This document shows, piece after piece, positions 1-5,314 of a stretch of DNA of 8,183 nt. A program made the translations under genes and the position numbers. Under the pieces are notes generated by a model. That model worked only from the letters and a program-made list of their open reading frames with translations. It ran no database searches and had not been told where the DNA came from. The stretch lies in assembly GCA_030638405.1 (NCBI GenBank), contig DAOWER010000041.1, positions 1 to 8,183 on the forward strand, in the 5' to 3' direction. Source of the DNA: Candidatus Eiseniibacteriota bacterium (lineage in GTDB: Bacteria > Joyebacterota > Joyebacteria > Joyebacterales > Joyebacteraceae). Numbering within the stretch: position 1 is the first letter of the stretch; the number at the start of each line of letters is the position of its first letter.

Positions 1-24
1 ATGAGCGCGGCCGAGGCCGAGTGA
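1..24 (+). CDS. Possible 3' tail of an upstream gene (partial)
   Basis: Frame 1 is open from the window edge to a TGA at 22-24 and would give the terminal residues SAAEAE. An alanine/glutamate-rich end is common for GC-rich bacterial proteins, and the next gene starts 20 nt later, as expected inside an operon. The call is weak: seven codons cannot show coding, frame 2 has a TGA at 2-4, and frame 3 stays open to 35. Any of these could be the real end of the upstream gene. Confidence 0.25.
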   Translation: MSAAEAE

Positions 25-44
25 GAACCTGCTGAGGGGACGAG

Positions 45-1016
45 TTGACACTGCGCATACGACCGATGAACGAGTCCGATGCCGACTACGAGGCCACGGC
101 CGCCATCTGGACGGCCAACTGGCCGGAGTACCCGAAGACGGCGGAGATGTACCGCTACTCCTACGAGACGCGTAACCCGATGAGTCCCTCCGGGTGGCTC
201 TCCGCGGAGGACGAGAGCGGCATCGTGGCGACGGGCTACTTCCGCGAGGAGGCGGACTCGGCGGCGACGGGCAAGTTCCTGGTCTACGTGCAGGTGCGCC
301 CCGACCGTCAGGGCGAGGGGATCGGGCGAGCGCTCTTCGACGGCATACTCGAGCACTTGGAGGTGCATAAGCCCGAGATCCTCCAGTCGTTCACGCGTGA
401 GGACCACGAGGTCGGCGCCGCTTTCCTCGAGAAGCGTGGATTCCGGGTCTCCATGAAGGAGCAGGACTCGGAGCTCGATCTCTCGATGTTCGAGCCCGCG
501 AAGTTCGCGGGCGTCATGGATAGGGTCCGCGAATCGGGCATAGAGATCCTGCCGGCGTCCGAGCTCTCGAAGCGCGACCCCGACTGGATGCGGAAGACGT
601 GGGAGCTGCACGGTGAGATCATCCCTGACGTGCCGGACGATGACGTGCTGCACAACGAGCCCTTCACCGAGTTCGAGAAGAGTTTCAAGCACCCGGACTT
701 CATCCCTGAGGGCTACTTCCTCGCCCTCGATGGCGACAGATACGTTGGCATGAGCAGCGTCTGGAACCGGCGGGTCAAGAAGGGCGAGGTCTACACCCGG
801 CTGACCGGCGTTGTCAGGAGCCACCGGAGGCGCGGCATCGCCACGGCGCTCAAGGTCCGGGCACACGAGTTCGCGAAGGAATGGGGCGCGTCGGTCATCG
901 TCACCGACAACGAGGAGAACAACCCGATGTACGACCTGAACGTGCAGCTGGGGTTCAGGCCGACCAAGGCCTGGCTCCAGTTCCGGAAGGAACTGGGCGC
1001 AAGCGGAGACGAATAG
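45..1016 (+). CDS. Tandem-GNAT N-acetyltransferase, copy 1
   Basis: This 323-residue cytoplasmic protein is predicted to transfer an acetyl (or other acyl) group from acyl-CoA to an amine; the substrate is unknown. It has two GNAT modules. The first spans about residues 3-150, with the acyl-CoA loop RPDRQGEGIG at 85-94 and a closing RGF at 131-133. The second spans about 165-318, with RSHRRRGIAT at 258-267 and a strong C-terminal GNAT signature at 293-304 (NPM, then LN, then LGF). The two-module layout and length resemble mycothiol synthase MshD and its relatives, but that is a family-level likeness and not evidence for mycothiol. The start is TTG, chosen because GAGGGGA at 34-40 sits 4 nt before it and because TTG-ACA-CTG lines up with ATG-ACA-CTG of the next gene (MTLRIRP against MTLKIRP). 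A paralogue follows after 47 nt, probably in the same transcript. Confidence 0.88.
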   Translation: MTLRIRPMNESDADYEATAAIWTANWPEYPKTAEMYRYSYETRNPMSPSGWLSAEDESGIVATGYFREEADSAATGKFLVYVQVRPDRQGEGIGRALFDGILEHLEVHKPEILQSFTREDHEVGAAFLEKRGFRVSMKEQDSELDLSMFEPAKFAGVMDRVRESGIEILPASELSKRDPDWMRKTWELHGEIIPDVPDDDVLHNEPFTEFEKSFKHPDFIPEGYFLALDGDRYVGMSSVWNRRVKKGEVYTRLTGVVRSHRRRGIATALKVRAHEFAKEWGASVIVTDNEENNPMYDLNVQLGFRPTKAWLQFRKELGASGDE

Positions 1017-1063
1017 CACTTGCTGGCCACGTGTAGTTACAGTGTGGCGCGAGAGGCAATGCG

Positions 1064-2074
1064 ATGACACTGAAGATACGACCATTCGAGAGGACCGACG
1101 AGGAGTACCGGTCCTGCGTCGACATAGCGAATGCCAACTGGCCGGAGGAAAAGTCCGCGCCGGAGAGCTGGCAGCACAGGGACAAGCACAGGAACCCCAA
1201 GTTCCTGTTCCAGCGTGTAGTGGGGGAGGTCGACGGGAAGATCGTGGCGTTCTCGAGCTACGGAGAGAGCGAGTGGGCCTACGTTCCCGGCAAGTACTTC
1301 GTGGGCGTCGAGGTCCATCCCGGCCACCAGCGCAGGGGATACGGCACGGCGCTGTACGACCACATAGCCGCCGACCTCGCCGAGCGGGACCCGCTCTTTT
1401 TCACTGCCGACACGCGCGAGGACAAGCCCGACTTCGTTCGCTTTCTGACGAAGCGCGGGTTCGAGCAGCAGATGCGCTACCCCGTGTCGCACCTGAACCC
1501 TCAGGCGTTCGACTTCGCGAAGTTCGACGGTGTCGAGAAGCACGTGAGGGAGAGCGGCATCGAGATCGTGAACGTCCCGGACCTGCCCGCGCATGACCCC
1601 GAATGGAAGCGCAACTGGTATGAACTCGAGAACGAGTGCTGGATGGACGTCCCGTTGCCGGAGCCGCCCACGAAGGTGAGCTTCGAGCAGTTCGAGTCGC
1701 GCTTCGACTCGCCGAACTATGATGCCAGCGCGCACTTCATCGCCATCGACGGCGGCAAGTACGTGGGCCTGACCGGGTTCTGGATCTCAATTGCCGAGAA
1801 GCACAAGCTCTACACGGGTCTGACGGGAGTTGTCCGGAGTCACAGGCGGAAGGGCATCGCCACAGCGCTCAAAGTAAGCGGCGTCAGGTTCGCGCGCGAC
1901 TACGGCGCGACGATCATCGAGACCGACAACGAGGAGAACAATCCAATGTTCGGCCTCAACCTGCATCTCGGCTTCGAGGCCCAGCCGGCGTGGCTCGATT
2001 TTCGGAAGGTTCTGCGCGAACCGCACGAAGGGGAGAAGATACCGGAGGTCAAGGGCGGGCCCGAAAGTGAGTAG
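1064..2074 (+). CDS. Tandem-GNAT N-acetyltransferase, copy 2
   Basis: This 336-residue paralogue of the preceding gene has the same predicted acyl-CoA-dependent N-acyltransferase role. Key motifs fall at identical residue numbers in both proteins: first-module acyl-CoA loop HPGHQRRGYG at 85-94, second-module loop RSHRRKGIAT at 258-267, and NPM...LN...LGF at 293-304. The alignment therefore needs no net gaps over about 318 residues. The second module is far better conserved (LTGVVRSHRR and TDNEENNPM are shared exactly) than the first. The C-terminal tail is 13 residues longer, charged and probably disordered (EGEKIPEVKGG). ATG at 1064 is preceded by GAGAGG at 1051-1056. The most likely origin is an old tandem duplication followed by divergence of the N-terminal module, which may set substrate choice. 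The 106 nt downstream hold no clear terminator, so read-through into the membrane protein is possible. Confidence 0.88.
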   Translation: MTLKIRPFERTDEEYRSCVDIANANWPEEKSAPESWQHRDKHRNPKFLFQRVVGEVDGKIVAFSSYGESEWAYVPGKYFVGVEVHPGHQRRGYGTALYDHIAADLAERDPLFFTADTREDKPDFVRFLTKRGFEQQMRYPVSHLNPQAFDFAKFDGVEKHVRESGIEIVNVPDLPAHDPEWKRNWYELENECWMDVPLPEPPTKVSFEQFESRFDSPNYDASAHFIAIDGGKYVGLTGFWISIAEKHKLYTGLTGVVRSHRRKGIATALKVSGVRFARDYGATIIETDNEENNPMFGLNLHLGFEAQPAWLDFRKVLREPHEGEKIPEVKGGPESE

Positions 2075-2168
2075 ACCCGCGTCGAACAGGTAAACCCACA
2101 TGGCCGGGCGGAGGTCTGATGTACGCGGGCGTCTGACGAACGATGCCCCGAGGTTCGGACACGCCGAC

Positions 2169-2176
2169 AAGGAGGG
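2169..2176 (+). promoter_or_regulatory. Strong Shine-Dalgarno deciding the membrane-protein start
   Basis: AAGGAGGG is a near-ideal ribosome binding site. It lies 4 nt before GTG at 2181 and 10 nt before ATG at 2187, both in the same frame. It argues against the more distant in-frame ATG at 2100, which has only a weak AGG upstream and would add a hydrophilic, arginine-rich leader to an otherwise membrane-embedded protein. Confidence 0.7.
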
Positions 2177-2180
2177 ACAA

Positions 2181-2576
2181 GTGAACATGGACAAGCACGT
2201 GACTCTGCTGGGTGTACTCTTCATCGCCTATCACGCCCTGGGACTTATCATCGGCTTCGTGATCATGGCGCTGCTGTCGACGATCGGCTGCCTTTCGGGC
2301 GACCCGACGGCCGTGACGGTGCTGTCGGCGATCGGCGTCGGTGTCGGCATGTTCCTGATCGTGTTGTCGATTCCCGGTCTCATCGCCGGCATCTGGCTGC
2401 TGCAGCGGCGTCCGTGGGCGAGGATACTCGCGCTGATCGTCGGAGCCTTCGACCTCATCGACATCCCGCTCGGAACGGCGCTGGGCATCTACTCGTTCTG
2501 GGTCCTGCTGCACGACGACACCATCCGCATCTTCGATGCGAACAGGACGCCGCGGGCGACCGTCGAGTCGGCGTAG
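2181..2576 (+). CDS. Small multi-spanning membrane protein of unknown function
   Basis: I do not recognise a named family. From the ATG at 2187 the protein has 129 residues; from the GTG at 2181 it has 131. It is mostly hydrophobic. Numbered from the ATG, segments run about 5-30 (LLGVLFIAYHALGL onward), 43-72 (a long stretch with proline 63 that may be one tilted helix or a hairpin) and 78-107. A short basic loop QRRPWAR at 73-79 probably faces the cytoplasm, and the hydrophilic tail ends RIFDANRTPRATVESA. The pattern of a basic RRPWAR turn followed by a helix and a short polar tail is one I associate with widespread small uncharacterised membrane proteins; that is recollection and not a search result. 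Its stop is 10 nt from the methyltransferase start, so the two are very likely co-transcribed and perhaps translationally coupled. Confidence 0.8.
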   Translation: MNMDKHVTLLGVLFIAYHALGLIIGFVIMALLSTIGCLSGDPTAVTVLSAIGVGVGMFLIVLSIPGLIAGIWLLQRRPWARILALIVGAFDLIDIPLGTALGIYSFWVLLHDDTIRIFDANRTPRATVESA

Positions 2577-2586
2577 CGAGGACAGC

Positions 2587-3474
2587 ATGGCACTGACGTT
2601 TCATCCCTCCAGGGAAGCGATCGCGCTCGCCCTCGACAAGATGAAGGAAAACGGACTCGTGCATCCCGACGCCGCGTTCAACGAGAACGCGCCCGGTGGG
2701 CTACGCAGCGAGGTCGCGTATCGCGACCCGTACTTCGCGCACAGGCTCGGGCGGACTTCGCTCGAAAGCAGGATCGTCGATTCGGCGCTCGAGCTCCTGA
2801 AGAGAGAGGGTCACGTGCCGGTCTCCGCCGACTATGACCGGCTCGCTGTTGATTCGCACCGCGCAGACCTCAAGGAGAAGTTCGAGGGCCCCTGGACCAG
2901 CCTGAGCCCGACGATGGAGCGGCTGATCTACATGCTGACGAGCGTGAAGCGGCCAGCGCATCTGCTCGAGCTGGGCAGCTTCTGGGGCTACACGCTCGCG
3001 TGGTTTGCGGGGCCGTGCATCGGCCCGAACAGGGCCTACGAGGCAGAGCGGATCATCGGCATCGATGTGGACGCCGACATGGTGAAGAAGGCGCGCGCCA
3101 ACTTCGAGAAGCTGGAAAGGGCCGCAGCGGTGGAACTCATCGCCGAGGACGCGCGGGCCGCGCTCGACCGCATCGAGGGCCCGCTCGACTTCGTCTATCT
3201 GGAGGCCAAGTACGAGAACCGACAGATAGCGGCGGCTGAGGCGTCGGGCGAGAACGATCCGCTCGGGCCGGTCAGCGGCCTCTATCTCATTCTCCTCAAG
3301 CAGATCTATGACCGCTTGCCCGAGGGTGCGTGGGTCATGGCCCACGACAATCTCGACTGGACCGCGAAGAAGGAGCTCGCTCCCTACCTGGCGTTCGTCC
3401 GCGACAAGGCACACTTCAGTGAGAGCATCTGCTTCGACATCGACGACTGCGGGATGGAGTTGTCGATCAAGTAG
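2587..3474 (+). CDS. Class I SAM-dependent methyltransferase (O-methyltransferase-like)
   Basis: This 295-residue soluble protein probably transfers a methyl group from S-adenosylmethionine; its acceptor is unknown. A Rossmann-type core begins near residue 108. Motif I is LLELGSFWGYT (126-136), with the acidic residue and glycines expected of the SAM loop. The acidic end of strand 2 is IIGIDVDADMV (156-166), followed by the helix KKARANF. Motif III-like AEDARAALDRI lies at 186-196, then LDFVYLEAKYE (200-210), where O-methyltransferase family 3 usually has a metal-binding D-A-x-K-x-x-Y. AHDNLDW (252-258) matches the later DN motif of that family. Residues 1-105 are a separate, mostly helical N-terminal region that I cannot assign. 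The start is ATG at 2587, with GAGGA at 2578-2582; an in-frame earlier start would sit inside the membrane-protein gene. A hairpin terminator follows the stop. Confidence 0.78.
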   Translation: MALTFHPSREAIALALDKMKENGLVHPDAAFNENAPGGLRSEVAYRDPYFAHRLGRTSLESRIVDSALELLKREGHVPVSADYDRLAVDSHRADLKEKFEGPWTSLSPTMERLIYMLTSVKRPAHLLELGSFWGYTLAWFAGPCIGPNRAYEAERIIGIDVDADMVKKARANFEKLERAAAVELIAEDARAALDRIEGPLDFVYLEAKYENRQIAAAEASGENDPLGPVSGLYLILLKQIYDRLPEGAWVMAHDNLDWTAKKELAPYLAFVRDKAHFSESICFDIDDCGMELSIK

Positions 3475-3498
3475 TGTGCTCAGTGTCTCCTCTAGGCA

Positions 3499-3530
3499 GG
3501 AAGGGCTCCTTTGAGGGCCCTTTCTGTGTT
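3499..3530 (+). terminator. Probable rho-independent terminator after the methyltransferase
   Basis: GGAAGGGC at 3499-3506 pairs with GCCCTTTC at 3517-3524 with one G-U pair. Two further pairs inside (U-G and C-G) leave a 6-nt loop. The 3' side runs into TTTCTGTGTT, a weak U-rich tail. It starts 24 nt after the methyltransferase stop and would end the first gene block. The interrupted T-run makes its efficiency uncertain. Confidence 0.6.
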
Positions 3531-3539
3531 CAACCGTCC

Positions 3540-3553
3540 CTCGCCCGGGCGAG
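3540..3553. repeat. 14-bp perfect palindrome
   Basis: CTCGCCCGGGCGAG is its own reverse complement. With no loop it would be a poor RNA hairpin, so a dimeric protein site is possible, but palindromes of this length also arise by chance in GC-rich DNA. It lies 15 bp past the terminator-like hairpin, where a promoter for the following genes might be. Confidence 0.4.
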
Positions 3554-3580
3554 TCAAAGCTTACGGTGAGGGCAGAAGGA

Positions 3581-3640
3581 CCCTGCTTCGGGACCGGGAC
3601 AGACCCCCAAGCTCGCGGAACCCCGAAGACTAGCGCAGGG
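3581..3640 (+). other. Bipartite hairpin in the leader
   Basis: CCCTG (3581-3585) pairs with CAGGG (3636-3640), and immediately inside it CTTCGGG (3586-3592) pairs with CCCGAAG (3622-3628). This gives 12 base pairs with a 7-nt one-sided bulge (ACTAGCG, 3629-3635) and a 29-nt apical loop. Two adjacent helices arranged collinearly are more suggestive than a single short inverted repeat, though no covariation test was possible. It matches no riboswitch consensus I know. Confidence 0.4.
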
Positions 3641-3651
3641 CAAAACAGGGA

Positions 3652-3675
3652 GGACGCGGCGCGGGAGCCGCGTCC
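3652..3675 (+). other. 9-bp GC stem-loop in the leader
   Basis: GGACGCGGC (3652-3660) and GCCGCGTCC (3667-3675) are perfect complements around the loop GCGGGA. No T-run follows (CCCTGAACC), so it is not a classical terminator. It ends 25 nt before the Shine-Dalgarno of the 31-codon ORF. It could be an RNA stability or regulatory element. Confidence 0.5.
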
Positions 3676-3715
3676 CCCTGAACCTGAAGAAGACACGGAA
3701 GAGGAGACCGGACTC

Positions 3716-3811
3716 ATGAGATTCGCAACGAGAATGATGAGCCTGCGGAGGCGACTGGGCACGTTCGCCTTCACGGCGCTGGCGCTGTTGCTGCTCACCT
3801 GTGTGATCTAG
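3716..3811 (+). CDS. 31-codon signal-peptide-like mini-ORF
   Basis: ATG at 3716 follows GAGGAG (3701-3706) at good spacing and encodes a 31-residue peptide ending at TAG 3809-3811. It has a basic n-region with RRR at 11-13 and a hydrophobic core at about 14-31 (FAFTALALLLL), then stops where a mature protein would start. It matches the signal segment of the S41 peptidase at 17 of the first 27 positions without gaps (SLRRRL is identical), yet 11 of those 17 residues use a different codon, including a serine coded AGC here and TCG there. This pattern suggests selection on the peptide, not a recent DNA copy. Possible roles: a small membrane peptide, a translated leader, or the decayed start of a lost duplicated peptidase gene. 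It has no good lipobox (LLTC). Confidence 0.5.
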   Translation: MRFATRMMSLRRRLGTFAFTALALLLLTCVI

Positions 3812-3840
3812 TTCTACCTGCCACACTACAGGTTACCAGA

Positions 3841-3876
3841 ACGGGTGCCCGCCGATGTTGCTTGGCGGGCGCCCGT
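3841..3876 (+). other. 13-bp GC-rich hairpin before the S41 peptidase gene
   Basis: ACGGGTGCCCGCC (3841-3853) pairs with GGCGGGCGCCCGT (3864-3876) over 13 bp with a single G-U pair and a 10-nt loop. It is the strongest inverted repeat I see in the window. It lies between the mini-ORF stop and the peptidase Shine-Dalgarno (GGGGAGGGG, about 3886-3894) without covering it. It is followed by CTACATGAAG and not by a T-run, so a simple terminator is less likely than an attenuator-type, RNA-stabilising or processing structure. Confidence 0.65.
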
Positions 3877-3897
3877 CTACATGAAGGGGAGGGGAAG

Positions 3898-5277
3898 ATG
3901 AGGTGCAGTGACAGGATGGTGTCGTTGAGGCGGCGTCTGGCAGTGTTCGTGTTCCTGGCGCTCGTCGTTCTTCTCCTGGCGACCCCCTGCCTCGCCCAGC
4001 GGCGAATCGTCGCCGGGCAGGATGATTCCAAGCCCGCGACCGCCGAGTTCAAGGCCGCGGCCGTGGATTCCATCAGCTGGGCACTCAACAAGACCTACGT
4101 CTTCGAGGACGTCGCCAAAGACATCGAGGAACTCCTGCGGCGCAAGCTCAAGAACGGTGACTACGACGAGTTGGAAACGATCCAAGACCTCGCGCACCAG
4201 CTGACTGCCGATCTGCAGGAAGTCAGCGGAGACAGGCACCTCGGCGTACGCTTCATGAGCGACGAGGCCGTCTCGGAAGCCCTTCAGGGTGACGACGATC
4301 CGGACGCGGCGCACCAGAGGGCCGTTGAACGCGGCGCTCGGCGGAACTTCGAGTTCAAGAAGCTCGAGATCATGGACGGCAACGTCGGCTACATGAAGCT
4401 CGACGGCTTCAGCGACACCTCGCTCTCAGGCCCGACCGCCGTGGCCGCCATGAACTTCCTCGGCTACACGGACGCCCTCATCATCGACCTCCGCGAGAAC
4501 GGTGGCGGCAGTCCTTCCCTGATACAGACGCTCATGGCCTATCTGCTGGATGAATCAACGCACCTCAACAGCTTCTACATCCGCGACGGGGACTCGCTTC
4601 AGCAGTTCTGGTCGGCGCCCTACGTGCCCGGCCCGAACATGGCGGACGCGGAGCTGTACGTTCTCACGAGCAGCCACACGTTCTCAGCGGCCGAGGAGTT
4701 TACCTACAACGTCAAGAACCTCGAGCGCGGCACCATCATCGGTGAGACCACTGGCGGCAGTGCGCACCCGGTGACGGCGTACCTCTTCGACGGCATGAAT
4801 CTCATGGTCCGCGTGTCATTCGGCCGCGCCATCAACCCAATCTCCGGCACGAACTGGGAAGGCACCGGCGTCACGCCCGACATCGAGGTCCCGGCGGACC
4901 AGGCGCTCGACACGGCCTATCTTGACGCTCTGACCAAGCTCAGCGAGGGGGCCGAGAACGAGGAGGACGAGTTCCTGTTCGACTGGGCTATGGCCGGCCT
5001 CAGCGCCAAGCTCAACCCGGTTGAGATGGACGCTGCCAAGCTCGAGTCCTATGCTGGTGACTACGGTCCCAGACATCTGAGGGTAGTGGACGGGCAGTTG
5101 CTCTACAACCGCGACGACCGCGACCCGATCGCCGCGATTCCGATGACCGAGACCATGTTCAGCTTCGAAGCGGTGCCGTACTTCCGCCTCGAGGTCGTGC
5201 TGGGTGACGGCGGCGTGCCAGTCAAGCTGGTCGGCTACTACGAGAACGGTCACACGGACGAGAATCCCAGGGACTGA
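3898..5277 (+). CDS. Secreted S41-family (IRBP-like) serine peptidase
   Basis: This 459-residue protein is predicted to be exported and to cleave peptides or protein C-termini outside the cytoplasm. Residues 1-33 form a signal peptide (SLRRRL, a hydrophobic run, and a likely cut after CLA). A helical N-terminal domain follows at about 47-118, ending GDRHLGVRF. The S41 core spans about 155-345: NVGYMKLDGF (162-171), ALIIDLRENGGG (193-204), and the nucleophile motif TFSAAEEF (261-268) with Ser263 as probable catalytic serine. IIGETTGGSAHP (280-291) follows. At the position 25 residues after the serine, where CtpA/Tsp enzymes have the dyad lysine, there is Ser288, as expected for IRBP/tricorn-like members. 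No PDZ domain is evident between the helical domain and the core. Residues 375-459 form a separate C-terminal beta-rich region (YAGDYG, DGQLLY). ATG at 3898 is preferred over a TTG at 3862 inside the hairpin. Confidence 0.88.
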   Translation: MRCSDRMVSLRRRLAVFVFLALVVLLLATPCLAQRRIVAGQDDSKPATAEFKAAAVDSISWALNKTYVFEDVAKDIEELLRRKLKNGDYDELETIQDLAHQLTADLQEVSGDRHLGVRFMSDEAVSEALQGDDDPDAAHQRAVERGARRNFEFKKLEIMDGNVGYMKLDGFSDTSLSGPTAVAAMNFLGYTDALIIDLRENGGGSPSLIQTLMAYLLDESTHLNSFYIRDGDSLQQFWSAPYVPGPNMADAELYVLTSSHTFSAAEEFTYNVKNLERGTIIGETTGGSAHPVTAYLFDGMNLMVRVSFGRAINPISGTNWEGTGVTPDIEVPADQALDTAYLDALTKLSEGAENEEDEFLFDWAMAGLSAKLNPVEMDAAKLESYAGDYGPRHLRVVDGQLLYNRDDRDPIAAIPMTETMFSFEAVPYFRLEVVLGDGGVPVKLVGYYENGHTDENPRD

Positions 5278-5314
5278 CACACGCTCTGATGAGCTGACCA
5301 CGACGTGAGGAGAG

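Larger units (their letters stand above)
3531..3715 (+). other. GC-rich structured leader region without a convincing gene
   Basis: This stretch lies between the terminator-like hairpin and the 31-codon ORF at 3716. A GTG at 3566 opens a frame through it into the mini-ORF, but the translation is proline/glutamate/arginine-rich with no protein-like pattern and no good Shine-Dalgarno. The DNA holds a 14-bp palindrome (3540-3553), a bipartite long stem (3581-3640) and a 9-bp stem-loop (3652-3675). I find no convincing sigma-70 hexamers. The best reading is a transcribed, folded 5' leader for the block-3 genes, or an unrecognised structured RNA. Together with 3812-3897 it forms about 420 bases without a gene other than the mini-ORF. 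Confidence 0.5.

Noticed and set aside
45..73. Perfect -35 hexamer TTGACA at 45-50
   Set aside because: It coincides with the TTG-ACA start of the first acetyltransferase gene, and nothing like a -10 box lies 16-18 nt downstream.
2075..2129. Inverted repeat CCCGCGT / ACGCGGG downstream of the second acetyltransferase
   Set aside because: Only 7 bp with a loop of about 40 nt and no T-run; expected by chance in DNA this GC-rich.
2100..2180. Earlier ATG for the small membrane protein
   Set aside because: It lacks a good ribosome binding site and adds a hydrophilic leader, while AAGGAGGG lies right before GTG 2181 / ATG 2187.
3636..3680. Cyclic-di-GMP (GEMM) riboswitch suggested by CAGGGCAAAAC
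   Set aside because: The start resembles the GEMM conserved segment, but the following conserved GGGACGCAAAGCC block, GNRA loop and tetraloop receptor are not present.
2701..3798. Long open frame on the minus strand opposite the methyltransferase
   Set aside because: Its translation is leucine/arginine/valine-rich low-quality sequence typical of the antisense of a GC-rich gene. It runs across the terminator and the structured leader, and the + strand gene has clear domain motifs.
3566..3811. Longer 81-codon version of the mini-ORF from GTG 3566
   Set aside because: The added 50 residues are proline/glutamate/arginine-rich, have no Shine-Dalgarno and overlap two predicted hairpins; the ATG at 3716 has a good GAGGAG and a proper signal-type n-region.
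3862..3897. Upstream TTG start for the S41 peptidase
   Set aside because: The TTG lies inside the 13-bp hairpin, has no Shine-Dalgarno, and would place charged residues before an already complete signal peptide that begins at ATG 3898.
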